Shown: positions 31,785 to 41,385 of the stretch, piece after piece
Layout: every line of letters begins with the position of its first letter
How positions within the stretch are numbered: the first letter of the stretch is position 1
DNA from: an uncultured Lachnospiraceae bacterium
GTDB lineage: Bacteria; Bacillota; Clostridia; Lachnospirales; Lachnospiraceae
Assembly (NCBI GenBank): GCA_910587715.1
Contig: CAJUMV010000014.1
Span: 1 to 64,000 of the forward strand
DNA: 64,000 nucleotides
Direction: 5' to 3'
Notes under the pieces: generated by a model
The model's database searches: none
The model's input: the letters and a program-made list of their open reading frames with translations, nothing else
What the model was told of the DNA's origin: nothing
Translations under genes and position numbers: made by a program

Positions 31785-33110
31785 CTATAGATATCCGTCT
31801 TGCTTCAGTATCGTATGTAACGCCGAGATATCCGACTGGATATCCCACGCCTTTTCCCGGAAAAGCTCATCCAAAAACTTTTCAAACGCTTCGTTGATAT
31901 TATCCACCGCCGTCTCAATTTCCCGCTTCGTCTGTTCGATATTGGATAAGTCAAGCTGCTGGCTGTCCAAATCGCGGTACGCTTCCAGAAGCTTTTTCGT
32001 GGTGGGCAGATAAAAGCTCAGCATCTTCCGAAGCTCCGGCGCAAGCTCCGGCTCCTTCTCCACCTGATCGAAAATCCGCGTGACCAGAAGCTCCAGACGG
32101 TCCAGCTTATCTGACATTTCCTCGCCGGGAATCTCGTCATTGCACTGCCTAATCAGGCGCACGTAATTTTTTCCTTCCTCGATCACTTCCGCCGCCTCGC
32201 CCAGACGCTCCCTCTCCTGCTTCTTACGCTCGTCCGCCAGCTTTTCAATCTCCAGCTTTTTCTGCTCTTCCTCATAATTTTTCTGGGTAAGCATGTACTG
32301 GTCGTACATCTCGTCGCTGGCAATCAGGCAGGTCTGCTTCTGATCCAGATGCGCCTGTTTGAACATGCCGAGGTGAATCATCTGCCGTAAGTCCTTTACG
32401 ATGAAGCGTTCGCTTTTTCCCGTCCGCTGCGCCATCTCCTGAATGGAGCAATACAGCTTATCCTTCACCATGCCGACATATCGCTTATAGCGTTTCGCCC
32501 GTCCCGTCAATCTCGCCCCGTGACAGCCGAGCCACAGCCCTGCCGCGGTAAATATCCCCGATATAACCACCGGAACCACAGCCCCGGAAGCCGAATGAAT
32601 AACCAATTCCCCCACGGAACCAAGAAGTGCAAGCGCAGATATGCCCATCACACCATATCCCGCTCCCATGCACACCACGCCGGACACCGTGCCTTTAGGC
32701 GTACTCTGGAACAGTCTGGTATCGGGGCGGGCATTGGGTCGTCGGTACTGCGGCAGATTTGCATATGGACTTACGGGTGCATGTCCTGCGCCCCAGCCTC
32801 CGTTTCCGCCGAAGCCCCCGGCACCGCCAGAGCCCCCATTCCCGCCAATACCTCCCGCCGCATGACCGATACTTTCGCCTACCGTCTCCACCGCGCGCCC
32901 TATGCCGTTTCCCACGTCGTTGACCGCCCTGTTCACGCTCTCGCCAACCGTTCCCACAGTGCGCCCCACTTCCCGCATGGTGCGGTTTATGGTTTCATTC
33001 ACCGTGTCGCCGATGTTCTTTCCCAGATTCGTAAAATCGCCCGTGTCCACCGCCTGCTGTACCTGGTTATGGATATCTTCTCCGGCGCGATACCACTCAT
33101 TCCTGTCCAT
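31785..33110 (-). CDS. XpaC-like protein (5-bromo-4-chloroindolyl phosphate hydrolysis family)
   Basis: A 441-residue protein. Residues 1-60 are hydrophilic (MDRNEWYRAGEDIHNQVQQA) with repeated amphipathic VxE/VxR segments, then a Gly-rich linker with GGxGG units (about 85-115), two membrane segments (GVVCMGAGYGVMGISALALL; about 160-215) and a long C-terminal helical domain typical of XpaC. The family was named after a Bacillus gene whose product affected hydrolysis of the chromogenic phosphate; the real function is unknown. It is paired with TelA. The ATG at 33110 overlaps the end of the DUF3048 gene by 14 bases; longer starts are possible. Confidence 0.8.
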   Translation of the reverse strand: MDRNEWYRAGEDIHNQVQQAVDTGDFTNLGKNIGDTVNETINRTMREVGRTVGTVGESVNRAVNDVGNGIGRAVETVGESIGHAAGGIGGNGGSGGAGGFGGNGGWGAGHAPVSPYANLPQYRRPNARPDTRLFQSTPKGTVSGVVCMGAGYGVMGISALALLGSVGELVIHSASGAVVPVVISGIFTAAGLWLGCHGARLTGRAKRYKRYVGMVKDKLYCSIQEMAQRTGKSERFIVKDLRQMIHLGMFKQAHLDQKQTCLIASDEMYDQYMLTQKNYEEEQKKLEIEKLADERKKQERERLGEAAEVIEEGKNYVRLIRQCNDEIPGEEMSDKLDRLELLVTRIFDQVEKEPELAPELRKMLSFYLPTTKKLLEAYRDLDSQQLDLSNIEQTKREIETAVDNINEAFEKFLDELFREKAWDIQSDISALHTILKQDGYL

Positions 33111-34302
33111 ACTCCACGAACTCTCCATACTCATCCCAGATATTGCATATCCAGGTGCTTCCCTGATTAAAGACAATCTCCTCTCCCGCTTCGTCATAGA
33201 ACTTCGCAGGCGTAAAATCTCCGTCAAGACGTTTCCATGTGCCCTTTATCACCTTGCCGTTCGTAAAGACAATGGCATCGCCCTCACCGTGTACACCGAA
33301 AGCCAGATAATCATGGTCATCCCTCACCTCTCCGTGACAGTACTGGAACGCCACGTTGCTGACCGTGAGCTGCTCGCCCGTAAGCTCGTCAATCTGCTTC
33401 TTGCCGTCCTGATAGCGGTAATAAAGCCCGTCATTCTCATGGTACTCAAAATAAGGGTGGTACGCACCGTACCCGCCGGAATTGCTGGCGGACTTTCCGC
33501 CCGGATAAATATAGGACGCCTCCTCATTTTCCGTATACTCCGCTCTCACATCATCCGCGGCAAACAGGAAGGGCGGCACATATGCATCATCATAATTCCA
33601 GTCATAGCCAAGCCTGTCCACTGCCTTGAACAGACCGTCAATAAAGAGATATCCTGTAAATTCCGTCGCGTAGCCGGGGCGCTTATGTCTGCCGTAGGCT
33701 TCGTCCGCCGGATTGTGAATCCCTACCACTGCCGCGCTGACATTGTAATAGTTCGGACGGTTGATAAGCTCCTCTACATAAGGCACCGCCAATCCCCAGT
33801 TACAATAAATCGCTTCATATCCCATCGCCTGATAGACATAGTAATCACGGCTTGAACGGACAGGACCGATGCGGTCCAGATCGTCAAAATTTTCAAACAC
33901 GCCCATCAGACGGGTAATACGTCCTTCCACCGGCGCCTCGTAAATAATACCCGCACGGGAAAGCCCGTACTGCGGCAGCGCCGGCGCATTGTTCGGTATC
34001 ATCACGGCAATGGGTCTTCTCTTCGCCTGACTGACATCCGTCCACTGACCGGTCAGATAACTCTGTATCTTACCGTCCTTTTCCACCCGCTCAGCAATCA
34101 CAAGCGACTCCGGCTCTTCCTCTTCCGGCTCCTCCTCCACAACGGGTTCTTCCTGCTCCTCCGGCTCAATCGGCTCGATCTCCAGCTTCGGCGGCTCCGG
34201 CTCTTCCTGCTCCTCCTGCGCTTTCGCGCAGCCCGCCAGAAACAACGTCAATATACAAATCAAAAGGATTCTCTTACTTATTCTCTTTTTTGTACTTTTC
34301 AT
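33097..34302 (-). CDS. DUF3048 family (YerB-like) lipoprotein
   Basis: A 401-residue protein with a lipoprotein signal peptide (LTLFLAGCAK; Cys at about 25), then an acidic Glu/Pro spacer (about 28-65) and the DUF3048 domain (PIAVMIPNNAPALPQYGLSR; RIGPVRSSRDYYV). YerB-like lipoproteins are exported and membrane-anchored; their role is not established. It is the first gene of a long co-directional run (DUF3048, XpaC-like, telA, prmA, vanZ-like, rsmE). A TATAAA lies upstream near 34365 but I cannot set a -35. Confidence 0.88.
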   Translation of the reverse strand: MKSTKKRISKRILLICILTLFLAGCAKAQEEQEEPEPPKLEIEPIEPEEQEEPVVEEEPEEEEPESLVIAERVEKDGKIQSYLTGQWTDVSQAKRRPIAVMIPNNAPALPQYGLSRAGIIYEAPVEGRITRLMGVFENFDDLDRIGPVRSSRDYYVYQAMGYEAIYCNWGLAVPYVEELINRPNYYNVSAAVVGIHNPADEAYGRHKRPGYATEFTGYLFIDGLFKAVDRLGYDWNYDDAYVPPFLFAADDVRAEYTENEEASYIYPGGKSASNSGGYGAYHPYFEYHENDGLYYRYQDGKKQIDELTGEQLTVSNVAFQYCHGEVRDDHDYLAFGVHGEGDAIVFTNGKVIKGTWKRLDGDFTPAKFYDEAGEEIVFNQGSTWICNIWDEYGEFVEYGQE

Positions 34303-34402
34303 ATCTTTTTGTATACCTCACTTATCCTTTTCTCATGGTCAGTATCTGTTGCTGCTGCTATTTTATACTACCATAAAAACACAAGAAATGCGAAGGAAAA
34401 AT

Positions 34403-34441
34403 AAAAAACCTGCCTCCACCGATAAGTTCCATGAAGGCAGG
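34403..34441 (-). terminator. Terminator of the 1822-residue surface protein gene
   Basis: A 9-bp stem (34433-34441 with 34409-34417; CCTGCCTTC with GGAGGCAGG, one G-U) followed on the minus strand by TTTTTTATTTTT. It lies 24 bases after the stop at 34465. Confidence 0.85.
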
Positions 34442-34464
34442 ATTAAATAGCAATCGTTTTTTAA

Positions 34465-37400
34465 TTAATATGCTATCGTCTTTCTCACAATCTCAAATTT
34501 CACCGTCACGCTTCCGCCATACTCCGGTGCCATCCCGGTAATTGTCACGCTGCCCTTATTCTTTCCGGACTTATTATTTGCGCCGTAAGATACGGTATAA
34601 TCTTTTCCCGCCGCAAGCGTCTTTCCGCTGACAGCTTCCTGAACCGTCACCGCAGGCGTCACCTGGCTTCCCGTGTAGACGCTCTCCGCCACCATTATCT
34701 GTAAATCTTTCTTTACCAGCTTCGTCTGATAAATCGGCAGCGGCACGACAATCTCCCCGTCCGCCTCATAGCTGCTGTCCGCCTTCGCCGTAATGACGGC
34801 TCTGGGCATCAGCTCCTGCAGCTTTTGTACGGCATCGGAGTTCGTCTCGCCGTCTGCGGCATTTTCCGCAGAATTAGCCATATTCCGATACGTCTCCAGA
34901 TACGCTTCATAATCCGCCTGTGTATTGCACAGATATTGTATTTCATAATCCTTATCCGCACGCAGCGCAGTCCTGCCGTCCATCAGCTTCACCGCCGGCT
35001 TATACGCATAAGACTCCACTTTGTTTGGATTATAAATAACAGCCGTTCTTTTAATCTGGATGCTGCCATCTTCAACAGCACGCTTCAGACCGCTTTTCGT
35101 AATCTGGAACGTCACGTCAAACTTACCGGCATAATTGCCCTTCCCCTGCACCGTAACCGTGGGCGGCTTCTCTGCAGAAACCTCCGCCACTGCCTTATTA
35201 TTCTTATATTTGAGTGTGTAGTCTTTGCCGTATTGCAGGACAAACCCTGCCGCATTCGTGAGCCGAATCTCTTCCATAGGCTTCACGCCTGCTTTACAGT
35301 AAGGAAAACTCATACTGCCCATGGTCGCCGCGCGTATTACCTGTTCTACATCCGAAATGTCAGCCGCCGCAATCTTAAAGGTTTTCTTAAAGCTGCCGCT
35401 GTAGCCTGCCTGTTCCACGCCCTTAAAGGTCATTGTGGCAGTGCCCTTATTCCGGTTTTTGGTATAGGTTATGGTATAATCCGTTCCGTACTGCAGCGCC
35501 TTGGGCTCTTCGTTCTTCACGCTGTAAGTTAAAGCAACCCCGTTCTGCGTCAATGCCCTGCCCGTGTACACCTTATTTTCCAGACCATCGACCTGAACGT
35601 TTCTCGCCGAGAACGCTCTGCCCGTTATGTTAAAGGTAACCGTCTTCGTTCCGACATACTCCCCGTTTCCGGTGATGATAAGCTCCGCTTTTCCGACCTT
35701 ATCATTGTTTCGATAACTCACTGTATAGTCACGCTGCGGTGTGAGGAATGTTTTTCCGTATTTCACGGTAAATACATCCGGTCCGTTCACCTGATCCGCA
35801 GTCAGTTTTACCGCCTCACCCGTAAACGGAATTTTCTTCAGGTTTTTGCCCAGCGTGATCGCCGCATTTTTCATCAGATGCGCCTTATCCGTCACGTAGA
35901 TTGTCCTGCAGATGCTTCCCGTATAATTGCCGGTTCCCTCCACCGTCAGCAAAAACTCGCCTTCATATTCTTTCGGAATTTCCGCCTTTTCCAGCTCCAC
36001 ATCCCGGGGCAGACTTTTCCCTGATTGATCGCGGGCATTTTCCGGTGTCAGATGCAGCGTGAAATCCACATCCCGTTTCATGCCCTTGACATATTTGATA
36101 GAAGAAAACGGCTTCTGCACCTTTTTCGCCGTCACAAGCTGATCCGACACTTTCAGCGTGACTCCCGCCGCGGCTTTCTCTGTGCCCTCTCCAATCGACG
36201 CACGGAGAATATTAAAGTTCACCTTGACGGTATCCTTATTTCCATCCTTGATTCTGTCCGTATAATTACCCTTACCGATAATCTCCACATAGGGAAGCGC
36301 CGCATTAAAGTTTTCGCCTTCCCCATTTCCCTGTTTTAGCACGCCATCTATGTTGGCATTGGTATTATTGTAATATTTAATCTGGTAATCTCTGCCGGAT
36401 TTTAAAAGCACGTCTCCGTCATATACGCTCACCGCCGGCTTGCACGCCTTTCCGGTATAAGTAACGTCGGCTATCTCCTGATAAGCGAAACCGCCGTCCG
36501 CTTTCCCTTCTTCCAGCCACTTTGCATACAGCGTCATATCCGCCTGCACGATATCCGCATCGAAATCCCACGCCTTTGTGCATACGGCATCCCGATACCA
36601 GCCATCAAAACGATATCCGTCAGCCGTCGGTTCTTCCGGTTTCTGCGCCGTGTCCCCGACTTTCACGCCAATCTGTGCCGCAGGCGCCTTGCCGTGCCCC
36701 TGCACATCAAAAATTACCTTACAGGAAACCCATTCACTCGCCACCGTTAATTTGCCATTCTCGTATGTAATCGTATAATTGGTTCCCGCGTCAGCTCCGG
36801 AAGGTACAATATCATACTGCCCCGCCTTCGCCGCATCCGCGACAGCACAGGAAAATAGCGGCTTCGTCAAAAGTTCATCTGTCCCCACCAGACCGTTTAT
36901 CTCATATTCGTACTCGCTGTTTGACGGTATCTCTGCGCCGACCAAAATCGTCTTATCCTTTGCCCGAATTGTAATCTGGGCAGGCTGAATTTCAAATGTC
37001 TTACTGATACTGCCAAGATAGCAGCCCGTACCGGTCACGGTCACCGTCGCCGTTCCCGCGTTTTTGTTATTTTCATAAGACAGCTCGTAATCCTGTCCTT
37101 CTTTCAAAAGGATGTCAGATGACAGTACCGCAACCTTCGGTTCCTGCTCCGTTCCATTGTAAGTAAACTGATTCGTCTTTAATGCGACATCGGTGTTGTT
37201 TCCAAAGCTCTCCTGCGCGGTTACCTCCGCCTCTACATCCAACCCCTGAAATTTCTCTGTGTCGTTCGGTATAAATGCCGCCTGAAAGTTGTAAACGCCC
37301 GCTTTATCAAGCGTCCTGTTCTCCTCCCGCCAGATATACATCCCATGCGGATTTTCCGGAAAACCAATCTCGTGAAGACGCTTTCCGACCGGGACCGTCA

Positions 37401-39933
37401 GCTTCGGCTCTTCCACAATCAGCGTGTCAAAGCTGCCCGTATAGCCGTCGGCAGTCACATTCACCGTGCATATCCCGGGTCTTGCGGAATCAAAGCCGCT
37501 GAGCATACTTGCCGTCAGCACGACGGTTTTGGTCTTACTTCCGGACGGGTAGGTAAACGTCCCGCCCTCGAGATTGATCTTCTGCCCTACTTTGTAAGTC
37601 GTAACGTCAGGCGCTTTCACCGCGACCATATCAGACTGCCGATATTCACAGTACTGCTCTAAATTAGAGCGCACTTCATCCGCCGTCTTCAATCCCCGCG
37701 TAATATACTGCAAACGATTATTCGCGTCGATATAGCACAATACCGGCATGGCAACCGTGGCGTCCGCAACTCCTGCCTCCCGCAAGTACGCCCACATACT
37801 GTTCTTATTCTTTGTCGAGGTATCATAGGAAAAGATAATGTCCTCACAACCGTACTGCTTCTGTATTTCCGCCACAGCTTCTTTTGTACCGCCATCCGAC
37901 TCCAGCGCATAGATATCTATGCCCGCAAACCTGTCGATTGATCTGCTAATGTTATAGATTGTGCTCTGGCAGTTACCGCAGGGATTACGGTAAAAAATCA
38001 AAAGCTTCGGTCTGCCGTTTGCGGAAGATGTAAGCATCGTGCCATCAAGCGCGGTGTATGTCTGATACAGATTGTCGAGATTCAGCGCCTTGCCGCTTTC
38101 CGGTTCGGGAGCCGGAACGTTACCGCCCACGCTGATATTCGCCTTCAGCACCTCTTCCTTCGCTGTCAGATTCGGATCTTGATGAAGGCTGTAACGCACC
38201 GCCCCTCTGTAATACGCGCTGCCGTAAATATAACCGGATGTCGTATCGGCAATAAAGACCGTTTTCTTATCCGCCCCGTTCATGCCTACGCTGTAAATAT
38301 TCGTTTTATCATTGAAATACAGACGGTCATCAATGCGAAACAGACCGGAATAAGCGCCTGACCAAGCACCAGAACCCATCCAAGCTGTCCATTTGTCAAT
38401 CTCCTGCAAAATTGTACCGTCCGCCGTAATCTCGTTCAGACTGGTTTTCATCAATGCCGGTTTGTCGTATTGTCCGCGTCCGCCATTAGGCGATATGTAA
38501 TAGCAGTCGTTATCCGAGAGTATAAGCGGCGACGTACAGTCTGTCCAGAAGGCATTGTCATAACGGGTGTCGGTTGCCTGATAGTTTACCACGCTGCTGC
38601 CCTCAGTTACACTCCAATCGTGATGTTTGTGATTCTCATCCTGAAAAGCCGCATCACTGCAGAACATATATTTATGCTGCGCTCTCCCGACAAGATCCCA
38701 TGTAGGATCGTCCCACGTAACATCCACTTGATAATACTGCCCATCCAGTTTAATCAAATTCCACGCGTGATTCATGACATCGCTGGTGACCATATGGCAC
38801 TCGATACCCGCCTGATTCAAAAGATATTTATAGGCGAGCGCATACCCCTGACACACAGCGGAGCGGTTTACAAAAACGCCGTATGTAGTAAACACTTCCT
38901 GTGGAAGCGTGTTTGCTTCCAAATTCTCCTTGTCATATTCACAGTTAACCGCCAGATAGTCATGTAAAGCAATCGCCTTCTGCAAATCGCTCATGTTTTT
39001 GCTCACCACTGCCAGCGCCTCATTAGCCCCATTCTGCCATGCGGAAGCATTTAGCGTGGTGTTATAAGTGATATTGAGACTTATTATCTTCGCCGCGGTA
39101 CGGCTATAACTAAATCCGTTACCTACATAATAGAGATCCGGATGCTCGTTTAATGTGCCGCTGACCAGCAGCTTTATCTTTGATGGATCCGTTGTTTCAT
39201 ACGGTATATCATATTGGGAAACGTCGATCGGCGTAACACGGTTCTTCATCTGCTGATACAGATAGTCCATAATCTGTTCATCCGTGTAAGCAGACTCCGC
39301 GTAAAGCGCAATCCCCTCTTCCGCGGAAGGCGCCCCGCCAAACTGATACGCGCCCTCAATCTCTGCCTCCTCCCATACTTCCGGCTCAGACACGGACATT
39401 AAACTATTGCCCGAAATCTGCAGGTCGTTTTCGGAAATGGTCACATCATCTGTAGGAAGCGCCGCATCCGGCTCTCCGTTTTCGTCCTCCGCTTTGTCCT
39501 CCGGTGTCTCTTCGCCCTCTCCGTCCGCAGGTATCTCTTCTCCGGGTATTTCCTCATCCTCCCCATCCGAAGGTGTCTGCTCTCCGGATATTTCCCCGTT
39601 TTCTCCTTCCGCAGGCGACTGCTCCCCAGAGGGCTCTCCTTCTGCAGGTGTCTCTGTCTGCGCCGGATCATCCTCTTTTCCTTCTCCGCTCTCACCAGAA
39701 GCATCCTCGGGCTTATCCGTTCCCGGCTGCATAACCGAGTCTTCACCCGACGGCTCGTTCCCTGAATCCGACCCGGCTTCACGGTCTTCCTGTACAGCAG
39801 AGTTCTCCCCCGCTATACTCTCCTGTGCGGGCGGCAGTTCTTGCGCATAGGATATGTTTCCCGGTACTTGTACTGTGGATAAGAACATCACGATTGATAA
39901 AATGCCTGCTAAAATTCGTTTTTCTGATTTCAT
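34465..39933 (-). CDS. Giant secreted protein: transglutaminase-like and thioredoxin-like domains with Ig-type repeats
   Basis: An 1822-residue exported protein. After a signal peptide (about 1-31) comes an acidic Glu/Gly/Ser/Pro linker (about 32-190) ending in the motif TISENDL. A transglutaminase-like domain follows with Cys in SAVCQGYALAYKYLL (about 360), His in VMNHAWNLI (about 389) and Asp in QVDVTWDDP (about 405), so the triad is complete. At about 645-660 a thioredoxin-like domain has FYRNPCGNCQ, a CxxC. The rest is repeats: bacterial Ig-like domains, one Listeria-Bacteroides type repeat (GYRFDGWYRD, LYAKW, about 1070-1140), and many copies of a motif with a DYTVSYxNN core. There is no LPXTG or membrane anchor. 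It may cross-link or cleave proteins at the surface; this is inference. Confidence 0.85.
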   Translation of the reverse strand: MKSEKRILAGILSIVMFLSTVQVPGNISYAQELPPAQESIAGENSAVQEDREAGSDSGNEPSGEDSVMQPGTDKPEDASGESGEGKEDDPAQTETPAEGEPSGEQSPAEGENGEISGEQTPSDGEDEEIPGEEIPADGEGEETPEDKAEDENGEPDAALPTDDVTISENDLQISGNSLMSVSEPEVWEEAEIEGAYQFGGAPSAEEGIALYAESAYTDEQIMDYLYQQMKNRVTPIDVSQYDIPYETTDPSKIKLLVSGTLNEHPDLYYVGNGFSYSRTAAKIISLNITYNTTLNASAWQNGANEALAVVSKNMSDLQKAIALHDYLAVNCEYDKENLEANTLPQEVFTTYGVFVNRSAVCQGYALAYKYLLNQAGIECHMVTSDVMNHAWNLIKLDGQYYQVDVTWDDPTWDLVGRAQHKYMFCSDAAFQDENHKHHDWSVTEGSSVVNYQATDTRYDNAFWTDCTSPLILSDNDCYYISPNGGRGQYDKPALMKTSLNEITADGTILQEIDKWTAWMGSGAWSGAYSGLFRIDDRLYFNDKTNIYSVGMNGADKKTVFIADTTSGYIYGSAYYRGAVRYSLHQDPNLTAKEEVLKANISVGGNVPAPEPESGKALNLDNLYQTYTALDGTMLTSSANGRPKLLIFYRNPCGNCQSTIYNISRSIDRFAGIDIYALESDGGTKEAVAEIQKQYGCEDIIFSYDTSTKNKNSMWAYLREAGVADATVAMPVLCYIDANNRLQYITRGLKTADEVRSNLEQYCEYRQSDMVAVKAPDVTTYKVGQKINLEGGTFTYPSGSKTKTVVLTASMLSGFDSARPGICTVNVTADGYTGSFDTLIVEEPKLTVPVGKRLHEIGFPENPHGMYIWREENRTLDKAGVYNFQAAFIPNDTEKFQGLDVEAEVTAQESFGNNTDVALKTNQFTYNGTEQEPKVAVLSSDILLKEGQDYELSYENNKNAGTATVTVTGTGCYLGSISKTFEIQPAQITIRAKDKTILVGAEIPSNSEYEYEINGLVGTDELLTKPLFSCAVADAAKAGQYDIVPSGADAGTNYTITYENGKLTVASEWVSCKVIFDVQGHGKAPAAQIGVKVGDTAQKPEEPTADGYRFDGWYRDAVCTKAWDFDADIVQADMTLYAKWLEEGKADGGFAYQEIADVTYTGKACKPAVSVYDGDVLLKSGRDYQIKYYNNTNANIDGVLKQGNGEGENFNAALPYVEIIGKGNYTDRIKDGNKDTVKVNFNILRASIGEGTEKAAAGVTLKVSDQLVTAKKVQKPFSSIKYVKGMKRDVDFTLHLTPENARDQSGKSLPRDVELEKAEIPKEYEGEFLLTVEGTGNYTGSICRTIYVTDKAHLMKNAAITLGKNLKKIPFTGEAVKLTADQVNGPDVFTVKYGKTFLTPQRDYTVSYRNNDKVGKAELIITGNGEYVGTKTVTFNITGRAFSARNVQVDGLENKVYTGRALTQNGVALTYSVKNEEPKALQYGTDYTITYTKNRNKGTATMTFKGVEQAGYSGSFKKTFKIAAADISDVEQVIRAATMGSMSFPYCKAGVKPMEEIRLTNAAGFVLQYGKDYTLKYKNNKAVAEVSAEKPPTVTVQGKGNYAGKFDVTFQITKSGLKRAVEDGSIQIKRTAVIYNPNKVESYAYKPAVKLMDGRTALRADKDYEIQYLCNTQADYEAYLETYRNMANSAENAADGETNSDAVQKLQELMPRAVITAKADSSYEADGEIVVPLPIYQTKLVKKDLQIMVAESVYTGSQVTPAVTVQEAVSGKTLAAGKDYTVSYGANNKSGKNKGSVTITGMAPEYGGSVTVKFEIVRKTIAY

Positions 39934-40063
39934 CTCTTTCTCCCTCTGAAAGAACTCTTTCTTATCTTTGCTGGCAAAAGCATTTATTTTTTTATCAGTC
40001 TATACCGCATTCTGTCTGTTCCGATAGGTATTGAAATATCTTCTCTAACTGCTGCCTTGTCTT

Positions 40064-40216
40064 TATCGGCGCTTTTTTATCGACATTTTGTTGTCGGCAA
40101 TTTGTGCCGATAAATTATTGTCAATCTTATAAGTTAAATTTTTTTACCCAGTGCCAGCTGTAAAATTAAGAAATTTCCTAGCCCCAGGAATTTCTTATTA
40201 GTAACTTTTGGTTACT
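40064..40216. promoter_or_regulatory. Structured leader/intergenic DNA upstream of the giant surface protein
   Basis: The 321-base gap 39934-40254 has no gene. The motif TATCGGC or its complement appears repeatedly (40064-40070, 40107-40113, and the variants TATCGAC at 40079 and CCGATA at 40021). Two mutually exclusive hairpins share a segment: CGACA/TGTCG (40081-40096) and TCGGCA/TGCCGA (40094-40110). Further right an 11-bp stem with a one-base bulge (AAGAAATTTCCT/AGGAATTTCTT, about 40168-40196) and a 6-bp stem (AGTAAC/GTTACT, about 40200-40216) follow the HEPN gene and may end its transcript. I find no convincing promoter. Confidence 0.4.
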
Positions 40217-40254
40217 CATTCTTCTGAGCAATGCCTTCCATATTAGATACTCTC

Positions 40255-40695
40255 TTATCGCAAACTGCTTTCATCAGCTAAATCTATTTGTTCTTTGCAA
40301 TACTTTTCGACGAGATGTATAAATTCATCCGCCACTACAACCTGACGCTCGGACTCTTCTCTGCTGGCAATATAAAAATCATCATAATCGCTTGCATGGC
40401 GAATTTCTTCCGCCTCCCCGATTTTTCTCCCAATATCTCTTGAGAAAATCTCCGTTTTCACATAATTCTTGTTAAAATTCCCTATCGCATCCTTGTGACG
40501 CTTAAAAGCATTCCCGTTCAATCCGTGAACTGCATTTACAGCATGGAAAATCGCATAATAAGAACGGTTATTCGCGCTCTTATACTCCCCCGCTTCCAAT
40601 AATATCCTTGCCGATTTCAAGTTCTCTTTAGCTGTTTGAATACGATATAAACATAAATCTTTTCGCGTCCCTATATCATCTTTAGACTGCTCCAT
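40255..40695 (-). CDS. HEPN-domain toxin of an MNT/HEPN pair
   Basis: A 146-residue helical HEPN protein. The ribonuclease motif Rx4-6H is present as NNRSYYAIFHAVNAVHG (Arg, six residues, His; about 50-60). In HepT/MntA systems the HEPN protein is an RNase toxin that the nucleotidyltransferase partner silences by adding AMP to a Tyr; Tyr residues flank the motif here. The ATG at 40695 (AGGAG upstream) overlaps the end of the nucleotidyltransferase gene by 14 bases. The longer frame to 40779 is only overlap. AT-rich composition suggests acquisition. Confidence 0.85.
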   Translation of the reverse strand: MEQSKDDIGTRKDLCLYRIQTAKENLKSARILLEAGEYKSANNRSYYAIFHAVNAVHGLNGNAFKRHKDAIGNFNKNYVKTEIFSRDIGRKIGEAEEIRHASDYDDFYIASREESERQVVVADEFIHLVEKYCKEQIDLADESSLR

Positions 40696-41023
40696 ATAAA
40701 ACCACTCCTTCCTTATTAATATTTGCATAAAACGGATAATTTGCAATCCATTTTTTAAAATGCGTTTCACTCTTAGCAATTGGCTTTATATCAAGGTCAT
40801 TATCTAAATTAAAATCATAAGTCATATAAGAAAGCTTTTGGCTATATGCCTTTAATTCGAGATCCGATAAATCAAGCAGTATCATAATATCCACATCAGA
40901 GTCAGCCCTAAAGTCCCCTCTGGCATAGGAGCCATATAAAATCACTTTCCGCAGATGAGCACAGTATATTTTTTTAATTTCATCAATATACTTTTCCATC
41001 AATCCTAGCATCGTTTGCGACAT
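40682..41023 (-). CDS. MNT-type minimal nucleotidyltransferase (antitoxin)
   Basis: A 113-residue nucleotidyltransferase with the motif GSYARGDFRADSDVDIMI, an exact GSx10DxD. Such proteins pair with HEPN toxins, and MntA neutralises HepT by AMPylation. The ATG at 41023 is preceded by GGAGG, which lies inside the remnant at 41027-41164. The promoter is at 41246-41274. The antitoxin-first order and the overlap with the HEPN gene suggest coupled translation. Confidence 0.88.
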   Translation of the reverse strand: MSQTMLGLMEKYIDEIKKIYCAHLRKVILYGSYARGDFRADSDVDIMILLDLSDLELKAYSQKLSYMTYDFNLDNDLDIKPIAKSETHFKKWIANYPFYANINKEGVVLYGAV

Positions 41024-41026
41024 ACA

Positions 41027-41164
41027 TCATACCTCCTCTCCTTCTTTTCTCCCCTCTGCGCGAATCGTCCGCTCACATTTATCTTTATCAAACTCCTCCA
41101 ATACCATTCCCAACACCCCCAATCGATACTTAGTAAGCGTCTCTGTCAAAATCTTCTGCCATAT
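41027..41164 (-). pseudogene. C-terminal remnant of an Rpn/PD-(D/E)XK transposase-like nuclease gene
   Basis: In one frame the minus strand reads TLTKYRLGVLGMVLEEFDKD and then KCERTIRAEGRKEGEEV before TGA at 41027-41029. This resembles the C-terminal tail of Rpn-type recombination-promoting nucleases common in Lachnospiraceae (a ...EFDxxKxxRxxREEGxxEG pattern). A stop codon at 41165-41167 cuts it upstream and no nuclease domain is present. It forms the leader of the MNT gene and supplies its ribosome site. Confidence 0.5.
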
Positions 41165-41245
41165 TTAATTCGTATTAGAAAAATCTGACAGGAACTGTCT
41201 GAATGTGCGAAAATGCACTTTGTTTTGAATTTCTCTGATGGGTTT

Positions 41246-41274
41246 ATCATAATAGAGGTAAGGGGATTTGTCAA
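41246..41274 (-). promoter_or_regulatory. Promoter of the MNT/HEPN pair
   Basis: Minus-strand -35 TTGACA (41269-41274) and -10 TATGAT (41246-41251) with a 17-base spacer, giving a leader of about 215 bases that runs through the nuclease remnant. Confidence 0.75.
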
Positions 41275-41385
41275 CTGCTTTTGGGCGGGATTTGGTTTCT
41301 AAATTAATTGTCAATCATTAAAAATTTTGAATTAATCCTCCATTTGATTTTGTTCAATGCAGTATTGTATTGCTCCTTACACAAC

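Noticed and set aside
39934..40254. c-di-GMP riboswitch or flagellar sigma-28 promoter upstream of the giant surface protein
   Set aside because: GCCGATAA resembles a sigma-28 -10 box but no TAAA lies at the right distance, and I do not find the conserved core of c-di-GMP riboswitches.
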